DNA from: JAWLCA01 sp050485905
GTDB lineage: Bacteria > Pseudomonadota > Alphaproteobacteria > Rhodobacterales > Rhodobacteraceae
Direction: 5' to 3'
Length of the DNA: 23,859 nucleotides
Assembly (NCBI GenBank): GCA_050485905.1
Contig: JBJHCH010000049.1
Span: 1-23,859, forward strand
Part shown: in pieces, positions 1 to 7,816 of the stretch
Numbering within the stretch: position 1 is the stretch's first letter
Layout of the letters: each line of letters begins with the position of its first letter
Program-made: the position numbers and the translations under genes
Notes under the pieces: generated by a model
Told to the model about the DNA's origin: nothing
What the model saw: only the letters and a program-made list of their open reading frames with translations
Databases searched by the model: none

Positions 1-59
1 CGCCAGTTGAATCCGACCTGGGGCGGGTTTGGGGCGGTGTCGTGCCGCGCGGCGTCCAC
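1..59 (-). CDS. Possible 5' end of crtF (hydroxyneurosporene O-methyltransferase), cut by window edge
   Basis: A GTG codon (minus strand, bases 59-57) begins one base after the crtE stop and opens a frame that runs off the left edge of the window, reading VDAARHDTAPNPPQVGFNWR. In Rhodobacter-type photosynthesis clusters crtF follows crtE directly on the same strand, so this position is where the O-methyltransferase acting on hydroxylated carotenoids would start. Only about 20 codons are visible and no domain can be recognised; the assignment rests on gene order and on the frame staying open. It could also be a chance frame. Low to moderate confidence. Confidence 0.35.
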   Translation of the reverse strand, partial: MDAARHDTAPNPPQVGFNW

Positions 60-60
60 C

Positions 61-927
61 TCAGGCCCGCATGCGGGCGGGTGCCATCGGGGTCAACCGT
101 TCCGCGTATTTCCGCACCATCTCGGCCAGCATCGCCTCGCCAGGGCAGGAGGGGATCGAGGCGATTGCGCCGGACAGGATGTCCGTCAGCCGCCGGATCG
201 CACCCTGCACGCCAAGTTCGGCGACCGCGTTGGGTCGCGCATGGATCGCGTCCTGCCCGGCGGGCTTGCCCAGCGTCGCCTCGTCATAAAGCGCGTCGCG
301 CAGATCGTCGGCGACCTGAAACGCCTCGCCGATGCGAGCGCCCAACTCTTCCCACGGCTCGGCATCCTGCCCGGCCGCGATCGCCCCCATCTGCGTGGCT
401 GCAATAAACAGCGCGCCGGTTTTGGCGCGGTGATAGGCGGACAGATCGACGGCCGCTTCGCTCTCCCAGCCCTGTCCGGCGCAGATACCGTTCGGACTGC
501 CGGTGCGGCGCGCCAGGGTCGTGACCAGCTGCACAGCGCGCATCGGATCACCGCCGGCGGCACGGCCCAGCACCTCAAAGGCCAGAACGATCAGGCTGTC
601 GCCGGTCAGCAGCGCCAGCGGCTCGGAATAGGCGCTATGGACCGAGGGCTTGCCGCGCCGCATGTCGGCATCGTCGAAGCACGGCATGTCGTCATGCACA
701 AGGCTCGCGCAGTGGATCAGCTCCAACGCCGCCGCTGCCGCATCCGAAAGTGCGGGCCGGTCGTCGCCACAGGCCAGTGCCACCGACATCAGGATCGTGG
801 GTCGGATCCGCGCGCCGCCGGGCGTCACGGCGTAGTTCAGGGCCGAGGCGAGCTTCGGTGGCGCGGCGCCTTTCTGCGCCGCGCGGATCGCCTGTCCGAT
901 GGCAGCCTCGATACGTGCCGAAAGCAT
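61..927 (-). CDS. crtE: Geranylgeranyl diphosphate synthase CrtE
   Basis: A 288-residue trans-isoprenyl diphosphate synthase that would condense isopentenyl diphosphate with allylic diphosphates to make GGPP for carotenoids and the bacteriochlorophyll tail. The first Asp-rich motif is HDDMPCFDDAD (about residues 78-88) and the second is VADDLRD near residue 210; the RIRP-type diphosphate-binding segment GGARIRPT lies near residue 37. The length matches Rhodobacter CrtE. ATG at 927 is preferred because an AGGGGG ribosome site lies just upstream and the protein then starts MLSARIEAAIGQ, as in relatives. A longer TTG start at 966 would run into a PpsR box. It is divergent from crtD and probably controlled by the shared PpsR boxes. 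High confidence. Confidence 0.96.
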   Translation of the reverse strand: MLSARIEAAIGQAIRAAQKGAAPPKLASALNYAVTPGGARIRPTILMSVALACGDDRPALSDAAAAALELIHCASLVHDDMPCFDDADMRRGKPSVHSAYSEPLALLTGDSLIVLAFEVLGRAAGGDPMRAVQLVTTLARRTGSPNGICAGQGWESEAAVDLSAYHRAKTGALFIAATQMGAIAAGQDAEPWEELGARIGEAFQVADDLRDALYDEATLGKPAGQDAIHARPNAVAELGVQGAIRRLTDILSGAIASIPSCPGEAMLAEMVRKYAERLTPMAPARMRA

Positions 928-933
928 GGCGCC

Positions 934-939
934 CCCTGT
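934..939 (-). promoter_or_regulatory. Ribosome binding site deciding the crtE start
   Basis: On the minus strand the bases read AGGGGG followed by a short spacer and ATG at 927. This supports the shorter crtE start over the in-frame TTG at 966. Confidence 0.6.
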
Positions 940-947
940 TCCGCTAC

Positions 948-965
948 TGTCCACATCAACTGACA
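948..965. promoter_or_regulatory. PpsR/CrtJ box 1 (TGT-N12-ACA)
   Basis: The sequence TGTCCACATCAACTGACA is an exact TGT-N12-ACA, the recognition pattern of the redox/light-responsive repressor PpsR (CrtJ) that controls photosynthesis genes in purple bacteria. It lies 20 bases upstream of the chosen crtE start, within the crtE-crtD divergent promoter region. The assignment comes from motif and location. Confidence 0.82.
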
Positions 966-972
966 ATATGGT

Positions 973-990
973 TGTAAACTAGAATGGACA
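973..990. promoter_or_regulatory. PpsR/CrtJ box 2 (TGT-N12-ACA)
   Basis: A second exact TGT-N12-ACA site, TGTAAACTAGAATGGACA, begins 7 bases after the first. Paired closely spaced boxes are typical of cooperative PpsR tetramer binding. The pair probably represses crtE and crtDC together under aerobic conditions. Confidence 0.82.
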
Positions 991-1025
991 GTCTATCCTC
1001 ATGAGTCAACGGTGTTGGACAGGTG

Positions 1026-2600
1026 ATGACGCGGGCAGGCGACAGGGTGGTGGTGATCGGCGCGGGCGTTGGCGGGCTCGCGGCGGCGATCCGCCTCGCT
1101 CATGCCGGGCTGTCAGTGACGGTCGTCGAGGCTCAACCCGGCCCGGGCGGCAAGATGCGCTGCCTGCCAAGCGCGGCTGGGCCAGTGGATGCGGGGCCGA
1201 CTGTGCTGACCCTGCGCGGGGTGTTCGACGATCTGTTTGCCGAGGTTGGGGAACGCTTGTCCGATCACGTCACGCTTGTCGCTGAAACGATCCTCGCGCG
1301 TCATTGGTGGCCCGATGGCAGCACACTTGATCTTCATGCGGACCCACAGGCCAGCGCCGCCGCGATCCACGCCTTTGCTGGACCGCGCGCTGCGGACGAG
1401 TTTCGCGCCTTCACCGCCCGCGCCGCACGGCTGTTCGATGCCTTCGACACCCCGATGATGCGCCGCGCCACGCCCAGCCTTACCGGGCTGGCCAGCGTCG
1501 TGATACGCGACCCGGCACTGATCGGCGCGATGGCCCCATTGACGACGCTAGCCCGCAGCCTGTCGCACCGTTTCAACGACCCGAGGCTTCGTCAGCTTTT
1601 CGGGCGCTATGCCACCTATGTCGGCGGATCGCCCTATGCCGCGCCCGCCCTTCTGGCGCTGATCTGGTCAGCCGAGGCACGCGGGGTCTGGCGCATCGCA
1701 GGTGGCATGCACCGGCTGGCAGAGGCGATGGCATCGCTTGCGGCGCGGCGGGGCGCGGCACTGCGATATGACTGCCGGGCCGCACGGATCGAGGTGCAGG
1801 GCGACCGGGTGGCGGCAGTGCATCTGGCAGACGGCACCCGCCTTGCCGCCGACAGGGTGGTCTTCAACGGCGACCCCGCGGCCCTCCACCGCGGCCTGCT
1901 GGGTCCGGCTGCACGTGGGGCCGTGCCAGAAGCGGCCGTGCGCCCACGAAGCCTGTCGGCCCATGTCTGGGCATTTGCCGCCCGGCCATCCGGCGCCGAC
2001 CTTTCGCATCACAACGTCTTCTTTTGCGCCGACTACCGGCGCGAGTTTGACGATCTGGCCGCCGGGCGCATGCCAGCCGACCCCACGCTCTATGTCTGCG
2101 CACAGGATCGCGGTGGCGCTGTGCCCGAGGGGCCGGAGCGTTTCGAGATCATCATGAACGGCCGGCCAATCCAGGACGGCGCGCCCACGGACCCAAGGGA
2201 GGCAGAGACATGTCGGACACGGGTTTTCGACACACTCGCCCGCTTCGGGCTGCGCTTCGATCCGGCGCCACCGGACAGTGCCTTGACGACACCAGCAGGG
2301 TTCGCGGCGCTGTTCCCCGGATCGGACGGTTCACTTTACGGCCGCAGCCCGCACGGGATGACCGCGGCTCTGAGGCGACCGACCGCGCGGACGGCGGTGC
2401 CGGGGCTATATCTGGCGGGGGGCGGGGCGCATCCCGGGGCGGGGATCCCGATGGCCACCCTTTCCGGCCGGCACGCGGCCGCGACGATTCTGGCGGACCT
2501 TGCTTCGACATCGGCGTGCCCCCGAACGGCTACGCCTGGTGGTATCTCGACGCGATCAGCGACTGCGGCGAGAAAGCCCTCAGCATCATCGGCTTCATAG
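1026..2600 (+). CDS. crtD: Hydroxyneurosporene/methoxyneurosporene desaturase CrtD
   Basis: FAD-dependent carotenoid C-3,4 desaturase of the CrtI/CrtD family, acting on 1-hydroxylated acyclic carotenoids in the spheroidene pathway. The N-terminus has the dinucleotide-binding fold VVVIGAGVGGLAAAIRL (residues 8-24) and GPGGKM; AGPTVLTLRGVFD is typical of CrtD, and the C-terminal FAD motif is YLAGGGAHPGAGIPMATLSG. ATG 1026 is chosen; GTG 1023 directly before it is an alternative, and the ribosome site (GGACAGG) is close to both. The protein is 524 residues, about 30 longer than the roughly 495 I recall for Rhodobacter CrtD. The extra tail is read out of frame through the start of crtC. The gene is divergent from crtE under PpsR boxes. 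High confidence in function. Confidence 0.95.
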   Translation: MTRAGDRVVVIGAGVGGLAAAIRLAHAGLSVTVVEAQPGPGGKMRCLPSAAGPVDAGPTVLTLRGVFDDLFAEVGERLSDHVTLVAETILARHWWPDGSTLDLHADPQASAAAIHAFAGPRAADEFRAFTARAARLFDAFDTPMMRRATPSLTGLASVVIRDPALIGAMAPLTTLARSLSHRFNDPRLRQLFGRYATYVGGSPYAAPALLALIWSAEARGVWRIAGGMHRLAEAMASLAARRGAALRYDCRAARIEVQGDRVAAVHLADGTRLAADRVVFNGDPAALHRGLLGPAARGAVPEAAVRPRSLSAHVWAFAARPSGADLSHHNVFFCADYRREFDDLAAGRMPADPTLYVCAQDRGGAVPEGPERFEIIMNGRPIQDGAPTDPREAETCRTRVFDTLARFGLRFDPAPPDSALTTPAGFAALFPGSDGSLYGRSPHGMTAALRRPTARTAVPGLYLAGGGAHPGAGIPMATLSGRHAAATILADLASTSACPRTATPGGISTRSATAARKPSASSAS

Positions 2601-3427
2601 GGTCGGTCTTCTCGCCCTGGTACCGCTGGTCCGGGCGCCGGAATCCGGCCGATCATTGCTGCCTGAACGTGGTCACCTACGGCCGTGGCGGGCGCTGGAC
2701 GATGACCGACCGGGGTGAAACGGCGCTGCGTCTGTCGGCCGATAAGCTGCGGATTGGTCCGTCATCGATGCACTGGGACAGCACGCAACTGGTCGTGGAC
2801 ATAGACGAGGCCACCCTGCCCCACCCCGGTCGCCTGCGCGGTCGTGTGGTCCTGACGCCCGCCGCAATCACCTCGGTCGAACTGCCGCTGACTCCAGACG
2901 GCGCCCATGTCTGGCGGCCCTTTGCGCCGGTTGCAGAAGTCTCTGTCGATCTGAACCAGCCCGGTTGGCGCTGGCAGGGGCATGGCTATCTCGACGCCAA
3001 TTTCGGCACAGCCGCGCTGGAGGATGATTTCAGCTACTGGACCTGGGGCCGCTACCCGACGCCGGATGGCGCGGTCTGCTTCTACGACGCGACCCGACGC
3101 GACGGCAGCACGCTGGCCTTTGGCGCGGCCTTCGACCGGCAGGGGCGCGCGACGCCGATCGCCCTGCCGCCGAAAGCCCCGCTCCGGCGGTCCCTGTGGG
3201 CCGTGCGGCGCGAGACGCGGGCGGATGCCGGCCACCAACCCCGGCAGGTCAAGGCTATGCTCGATGCTCCGTTCTATGTCCGATCGGTGGTGCGCACGCG
3301 CTTCGACGGCGTGGAAAGCAACGGGGTGCACGAGGCGCTGGACCTGAACCGCTTTCGCAGCCCGCTGCTGAAACCGCTTCTGGCATTGAAAGTTCCGCGG
3401 CGACGGCATTGGCAGTGGGAGGACTGA
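2516..3427 (+). CDS. crtC: Hydroxyneurosporene synthase CrtC (carotenoid 1,2-hydratase)
   Basis: Carotenoid 1,2-hydratase that adds water across the terminal double bond of neurosporene/lycopene, making the substrate for CrtD. Family signatures are GYAWWYLDAISD near the N-terminus, FIGSVFSPWYRW, NPADHCCLNVVTYG, WTMTDRG, and DDFSYWTWGRYP in the second half. The start is uncertain: the frame is open from ATG 2210, but that would add about 100 residues unlike the family. GTG 2516 gives 303 residues, and the 281-residue length I recall for Rhodobacter CrtC would begin near FIGSVFSP, where no usual start codon exists here. No clear ribosome site is seen, so translation is probably coupled to crtD, whose stop lies inside crtC. 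Function high, start low confidence. Confidence 0.9.
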   Translation: MPPNGYAWWYLDAISDCGEKALSIIGFIGSVFSPWYRWSGRRNPADHCCLNVVTYGRGGRWTMTDRGETALRLSADKLRIGPSSMHWDSTQLVVDIDEATLPHPGRLRGRVVLTPAAITSVELPLTPDGAHVWRPFAPVAEVSVDLNQPGWRWQGHGYLDANFGTAALEDDFSYWTWGRYPTPDGAVCFYDATRRDGSTLAFGAAFDRQGRATPIALPPKAPLRRSLWAVRRETRADAGHQPRQVKAMLDAPFYVRSVVRTRFDGVESNGVHEALDLNRFRSPLLKPLLALKVPRRRHWQWED

Positions 3428-3436
3428 CGCCGCACC

Positions 3437-3844
3437 TCAGCCGGTGAGCGGGACCATCGTGCCGAGCAGGATGGCGACAAGCGCCCCATCGGAGTGAACC
3501 TCGGCTTTCACGATTGTGAGTCGGCGGCCGGCCTTGATGACTTCACCGGTGGCAACCAGCAGTTCGCCGGCTGCGGGGCGCAGCAGGTTGATCTTCATCT
3601 CGGACGTCAGAACCTCGGACCCCTCGGGCATCAGGCTCAGCGCGGCGTAGCCGGCCGCTGAGTCGCCCAGCGCAAAGGTCAGCCCCGCATGGGCCACACC
3701 GTGCTGTTGCCGCGCGCCGGGCAGGATCGGCGCCTCGATCCGGCAGGTGCAGGGGCCAAGCGCGACCAGCCGCGCGCCAAAGGTCGCCATCATTGTCTGG
3801 CGTGCGAAACTGTCGCGGATTGCGGCCTCATGCTCGGGTGTCAT
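3437..3844 (-). CDS. PaaI-family hotdog-fold thioesterase
   Basis: A 135-residue single-domain hotdog protein of the PaaI/acyl-CoA thioesterase type. The characteristic helix segment reads QQHGVAHAGLTFALGDSAAG (about residues 46-65), where family members carry an HGG-like motif followed by an Asp/Glu catalytic residue. EVLTSEMKINLLRPA and the closing beta strands fit the fold. It would hydrolyse a small acyl-CoA or related thioester in the cytoplasm; the substrate cannot be told from sequence. Its ATG overlaps the stop of the upstream pdeM-like gene by 4 bases (ATGA), so it is translationally coupled to a repair gene set with no obvious metabolic link. It converges with crtC, 9 bases away. 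Confidence 0.85.
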   Translation of the reverse strand: MTPEHEAAIRDSFARQTMMATFGARLVALGPCTCRIEAPILPGARQQHGVAHAGLTFALGDSAAGYAALSLMPEGSEVLTSEMKINLLRPAAGELLVATGEVIKAGRRLTIVKAEVHSDGALVAILLGTMVPLTG

Positions 3845-4533
3845 GCGCTGGCCCTTCCCTGTCTGGTCCTGTGGCGCGGCATCGGGATCGCATGAAGCCG
3901 CTTGCCCAGAAGCACCGCCCGCGCTCCGGCCCCCATCAGATCGGACAGCACCGCACTTTCGGTCGGCAGCCCGCCGGTATAGGTGCCATAGGCAGGCAGG
4001 ATCACGCGACCGGCGTCAATCAGGAAACAGGGCCGCGCGATCCGCGCGCCGGGTGCCGCGATCCGTGCCTTTGGGTGGTAGTGGCCCGAAACCTCGCCCG
4101 CCGCCACCGGATCGGCGATGTGGCGAAAGGTGAGCGGCCCGCGCATCAGCGCCGCGCGATGCGTGCCTGACAGCACCAGCGGGCCGGGATCGTGGTTGCC
4201 CTCGACCCAGATCCATTCGCGCCCGGCCTGCAGGCGTGCGATCCACAGTAGCATCTCCTCGGGTAGCGCCGCGGCGGCGGTCCGGTCGTCGAACGTGTCG
4301 CCAAGGCAGACCACCGCCGCGGGATGCAGCGCGGCAATGTCGGCATCCAGTCGGGCCAGCGTATCCGCCGTCTCGAACGGCGGCAGCAGTGCGCCACCGC
4401 GCCGGGCCATACGTTCCGATTTCCCCAGATGCAGGTCGCTGACTGCCAGCAGCCTTTCAGCGCGCCACCAGAGCGCGCCCGAGGGCAACGCGGTCAGCTC
4501 GGCACCCGCGCAGCTGAAGTCGTAGTTCGTCAT
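3841..4533 (-). CDS. pdeM: PdeM-like ligase-associated metallophosphoesterase/nuclease
   Basis: A 230-residue calcineurin-like phosphoesterase of the type annotated as ligase-associated DNA damage response endonuclease PdeM. The metal-binding motifs are in order: SDLHLGK (Asp33, His35), CLGDTFDD (Asp79), EGNHD (Asn113, His114), and SGHYHPK (His151, His153). It would cleave phosphodiesters in DNA with a dinuclear metal centre. The start at 4533 gives the N-terminus MTNYDFSCAGAELTALPSGA and has an AGG a few bases upstream; an in-frame ATG at 4551 would add six residues. It lies 27 bases after the helicase stop (9 with the longer start), as in known Lhr-pdeM operons. Family assignment is firm; the biochemical role is inferred from family. 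Confidence 0.9.
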   Translation of the reverse strand: MTNYDFSCAGAELTALPSGALWWRAERLLAVSDLHLGKSERMARRGGALLPPFETADTLARLDADIAALHPAAVVCLGDTFDDRTAAAALPEEMLLWIARLQAGREWIWVEGNHDPGPLVLSGTHRAALMRGPLTFRHIADPVAAGEVSGHYHPKARIAAPGARIARPCFLIDAGRVILPAYGTYTGGLPTESAVLSDLMGAGARAVLLGKRLHAIPMPRHRTRQGRASA

Positions 4534-4560
4534 GCGCCTGCGATGCCCCATCTGCAGCGG

Positions 4561-6963
4561 TCAGGCAAGCCCGGCCTCGGCCATCAGCCGCTCCGCCGCC
4601 TCGGCCACCAGCCGTTCACGCCCCGCGCCATGGACCGGCATGCGGCCGGGTTCGAGGAACAGCGGCGCGGCGAGAGGTGTCACGCGCGAAAGACGAACAT
4701 GGTCGATGCGGTCTTCGATCCGGTCCAGCATCTCCTCCACGCGGCCGAAATCGATCATCCCGCGCATCGCCTCGTCGCGTGTGATCTTCAGCAGCAGATG
4801 GTCGGGATCGTATTTGCGCAGCGTGTCATAGAGTATGTCCGACGAGAATGTCGCCTGGCGCCCGGTCTTGCGCTGGCCGGGCGTGTTGCGGTCGATCAGC
4901 CCGGCGACGATGGCGCAGGCCCGGAACGTGCGCTTCATCACCGCATTGCCCGCGAGCCACCCCTCCAGCCCAGCGCGCAGCGCCTCACGGTCGAACATCG
5001 GCGCGGCGTCGCGCAGGGGCTCCAGCCCCCAGATCAGCGTGGCGTAGTCGGTGGCGACGAAGCCAAGCGGCTGATGCCCCGTCTCCTCAAGCCGCTTGGT
5101 CAGCAGCAGGCCCAGCGTCTGCTGACCGTTGCGCCCCGCAAAGCCGTAGACGCAGACGTGCTGGCGGCCATCATGAGGGAAGCTTTCGATCAGCAGCCGG
5201 TCGGGTGCCGGCAGGCGAGAGAACTGTCGTTGCAGCGCCAGCCATTCGGCCGTGTGGCGCGGCAGGTCCGGCCAGCGGTCCTGACCGAAGATCTGCAGGA
5301 TGCGATGCGTCAGCAGGGTCGATGTGGCGAACTTGGTACCGTTGAACACGGCCACCTTGGGGTCGCGCGCGGGTTGGCGGGTCACCTCCACCACCATCTC
5401 GCGCAGGCCCTCGTACCGGACAACCTGCCCGCCGATCAGGAACGTGTCACCCGCAGTCAGTGACGCGGCAAAGCCTTCCTCTACCTCGCCCAGCGGGGTG
5501 CCACCCAACCGGCCCTTCAGCCGAACCTTAAGCGTCTCGGTGTCGATGATCGTGCCGATGTTCATGCGGATGCGCCGCGCCGCGCGGGGGTCGCGCAGTT
5601 GCCAACAGCCGTCTCGCTGCACCAACCGCTGCCAGCGGTCGTAGGCCCGCAGCGCATAGCCGCCGGTGGCCGCGAAATCGAGGCAGGCGTCGAAATCGGC
5701 GCGCGACAGGCCGGCATAGGGGCCGGCGCTCGTTACCTCGGCAAACAGCGCATCGGCGTCGAAGGGGCCACAGGCCGCGGCGATCAGGATATGCTGGCAG
5801 AGCACATCCAGCGGCCCCGGCCCGCGCGGCTCTCCGTCCAGCGTCCCCTCGCGCACCGCCTGCAGCGCGGCGTGGCATTCCACCACCTCGAAGCGGTTGG
5901 CAGGCACCAGCCGCGCCCTGGACGGCGCGTTGTAGCGGTGGTTCGCACGGCCGATCCGCTGCACCAGCCGCTTCACGTTCTTGGGCGCGCCAACCTGAAT
6001 GACCAGATCGACATCGCCCCAGTCGATCCCCAGATCCAGGCTGCCGGTGCAGACGATGGCGCGCAACTCGCCTGCGACCATCGCGGCCTCCACCCGCTCG
6101 CGCTGTTCGCGCGACAGGCTGCCGTGATGGATGCCGATGGGCAGGCCGTCGGAATTCGCAAGCCAGAGGTCGTGAAAGAAGATCTCCGCCTGAGCGCGGG
6201 TGTTGTGAAAGATCAGCGTGGTGCGGTGGGCGCGGATCTGCTCCAGGATCGCCGGGATCGCGTGTCGCCCGCCGCCCCCGGCCCAGGGTGGCGGCGTGCC
6301 CGCGTCCAGCATGGCGATGTCTGGCGCGGGACCGGGGTCGGCCAGAATGATCCGTGCGGGATCGGGATGGCAGGCAAGGAATCGGGCGATGGCATCCGGA
6401 TCCTCGACCGTCGCGGACAGGCCCACCCGGCGCAGTTCGGGCGCAAGCGACTGCAGCCGCGCGAGGCACAGCATCAACTGGTCGCCGCGCTTCGATTCCG
6501 CCAGCGCGTGGATCTCGTCCACCACCACCCGCTGCAATCCTGAAAGGATTCGCGGTGCGTCCTCATACGAGATTAGCAGCGCCAGACTTTCGGGCGTCGT
6601 CAGCAAAATATGCGGCGGGTCTGCGCGTTGGCGCTTGCGCACGGTCTGGCTCGTGTCTCCCGTGCGGTCCTCCACCCGGATCGGCAGTCCGGCCTCGGTG
6701 ATCGGCGTGGTCAGGTTGCGCCGGATGTCGGCGGCCAGCGCCTTCAGCGGGGAGATGTAGAGCGTGTGCAGCCCTGCGCGCGGGTTCGCGGCCAGATCGG
6801 CCAGCGTCGGCAGGAAACCCGCCAGCGTCTTTCCCCCGCCCGTTGGCGCGATCAGCAGCACGGCCGGATCGTCCGCTACCGAAAGCATTTCCGACTGATG
6901 CGGATGCATCTGCCAGCCACGGCGGGCGAACCATTCGGATAGAGGCGGGGGCAGCGCGGACAT
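4561..6963 (-). CDS. lhr: Ligase-associated Lhr-type DEXH-box helicase
   Basis: An 800-residue superfamily 2 helicase of the Lhr-core family. Visible motifs: Walker A APTGGGKT (residues 39-46), SPLKAL (71-76), TTPESL (122-127), DEIH (149-152), SAT (183-185), and motif VI QRIGRANH near residue 335. The C-terminal half corresponds to the winged-helix and Lhr-specific domains. Short Lhr proteins of this kind co-occur with an ATP-dependent DNA ligase, an exonuclease and a phosphoesterase in a presumed DNA repair set. Here the phosphoesterase gene follows immediately, but the ligase and exonuclease are not adjacent. It would translocate on single-stranded DNA using ATP. No convincing ribosome site precedes ATG 6963. 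High confidence in family. Confidence 0.93.
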   Translation of the reverse strand: MSALPPPLSEWFARRGWQMHPHQSEMLSVADDPAVLLIAPTGGGKTLAGFLPTLADLAANPRAGLHTLYISPLKALAADIRRNLTTPITEAGLPIRVEDRTGDTSQTVRKRQRADPPHILLTTPESLALLISYEDAPRILSGLQRVVVDEIHALAESKRGDQLMLCLARLQSLAPELRRVGLSATVEDPDAIARFLACHPDPARIILADPGPAPDIAMLDAGTPPPWAGGGGRHAIPAILEQIRAHRTTLIFHNTRAQAEIFFHDLWLANSDGLPIGIHHGSLSREQRERVEAAMVAGELRAIVCTGSLDLGIDWGDVDLVIQVGAPKNVKRLVQRIGRANHRYNAPSRARLVPANRFEVVECHAALQAVREGTLDGEPRGPGPLDVLCQHILIAAACGPFDADALFAEVTSAGPYAGLSRADFDACLDFAATGGYALRAYDRWQRLVQRDGCWQLRDPRAARRIRMNIGTIIDTETLKVRLKGRLGGTPLGEVEEGFAASLTAGDTFLIGGQVVRYEGLREMVVEVTRQPARDPKVAVFNGTKFATSTLLTHRILQIFGQDRWPDLPRHTAEWLALQRQFSRLPAPDRLLIESFPHDGRQHVCVYGFAGRNGQQTLGLLLTKRLEETGHQPLGFVATDYATLIWGLEPLRDAAPMFDREALRAGLEGWLAGNAVMKRTFRACAIVAGLIDRNTPGQRKTGRQATFSSDILYDTLRKYDPDHLLLKITRDEAMRGMIDFGRVEEMLDRIEDRIDHVRLSRVTPLAAPLFLEPGRMPVHGAGRERLVAEAAERLMAEAGLA

Positions 6964-7003
6964 GCAGCGAATGTAGGCTGCTGCGCGACAGGCGAAAGCC
7001 CCC

Positions 7004-7816
7004 TCAGCGGCGGGGCGTCAGTCTGCCCAAAGCGGCCTGAACTGCGCGGGGGATTGACTGATCGGCGCCAGCGGGCGCCGCGTCCAGCCCGCTTTCGATA
7101 TCCTTGACCAGAATCGCGATCGTGTTGTCGGGCGACAGCCCGTCGCGGGCGAACTCGATCGCATCGAAGTTCGAGGCGAACCAGTTCTGCCCAGACGAGG
7201 TATGGATCAGGTCGCGCAGCCGCCGCTCGTCGATTCCCTGCGCATCTGCCCAGTCCAGCACAAGACGGGTCATCGCGGTATTCGTCGCGGCCAGCAGGTT
7301 GTTCAGAACCTTGGCTGCCATGCCTGCGCCGAAATCGCCCATCCGGTGGAAATGCCGCCCCATAGCCGCGAACAGCGGCTGCAGCCGGTCCAGGTCCGCC
7401 GCGTCGCCGCCCAGCATGAACGACAGCCGCCGCTCCTGCGCCGCCACCGCGGCCCCGGACATCGGCGCGTCCACCAGCCGCAGCCCCGGTAGCCTGTCGG
7501 CCAGGCCGCGGACGTAGCGGGGCGAGAGCGTGGAGCAGATAACGACAGTGTCCAGATCGGTCGCGCGGCGGGCGAAACCCTGGGCGCCGAGCAGCACGTC
7601 ATCGGTCTGTGGCTGATCGCGCACCACGGTCAGCAGGATGCGCAGCCCGCACGCGAAGGTGTCAGGATCGTCGGTCAGTGCAGGGGCGAGCGTGCCGAAA
7701 TCGCCCGGCGGGCGGATGTCGAAGCCGCGCGCGTCAAAGCCTGCATCACGCAGCCCCTCCAGCATCGGGCCGCCCATGCGGCCACAACCGGCAATGCCGA
7801 TGCCGGTCAGACTCAC
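7004..7816 (-). CDS. NAD(P)-dependent oxidoreductase, beta-hydroxyacid dehydrogenase family
   Basis: A 270-residue protein of the 3-hydroxyisobutyrate/6-phosphogluconate dehydrogenase-like family. The N-terminal Rossmann motif is IGIAGCGRMGGPM (about residues 5-17); the substrate-binding motif DAPMSGA follows near residue 115; the catalytic-lysine segment GAGMAAKVLNNLL sits near residue 165. It would oxidise a beta-hydroxy acid (or run the reverse reaction) with NAD(P); the substrate is unknown. A GTG start at 7816 overlaps the TGA stop of the ATPase gene (GTGA), implying translational coupling. The same frame stays open much further upstream, but that part is merely antiphase to the ATPase gene. 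Family is confident; physiological role unknown. Confidence 0.87.
   Translation of the reverse strand: MSLTGIGIAGCGRMGGPMLEGLRDAGFDARGFDIRPPGDFGTLAPALTDDPDTFACGLRILLTVVRDQPQTDDVLLGAQGFARRATDLDTVVICSTLSPRYVRGLADRLPGLRLVDAPMSGAAVAAQERRLSFMLGGDAADLDRLQPLFAAMGRHFHRMGDFGAGMAAKVLNNLLAATNTAMTRLVLDWADAQGIDERRLRDLIHTSSGQNWFASNFDAIEFARDGLSPDNTIAILVKDIESGLDAAPAGADQSIPRAVQAALGRLTPRR

Noticed and set aside
7..963. A 318-codon plus-strand open frame at the left edge
   Set aside because: Antisense to crtE, whose Asp-rich motifs are unambiguous.
2210..2515. Long N-terminal extension of CrtC from ATG 2210
   Set aside because: It overlaps conserved CrtD coding sequence out of frame and would add about 100 residues unlike CrtC; the open frame is probably a by-product of composition.
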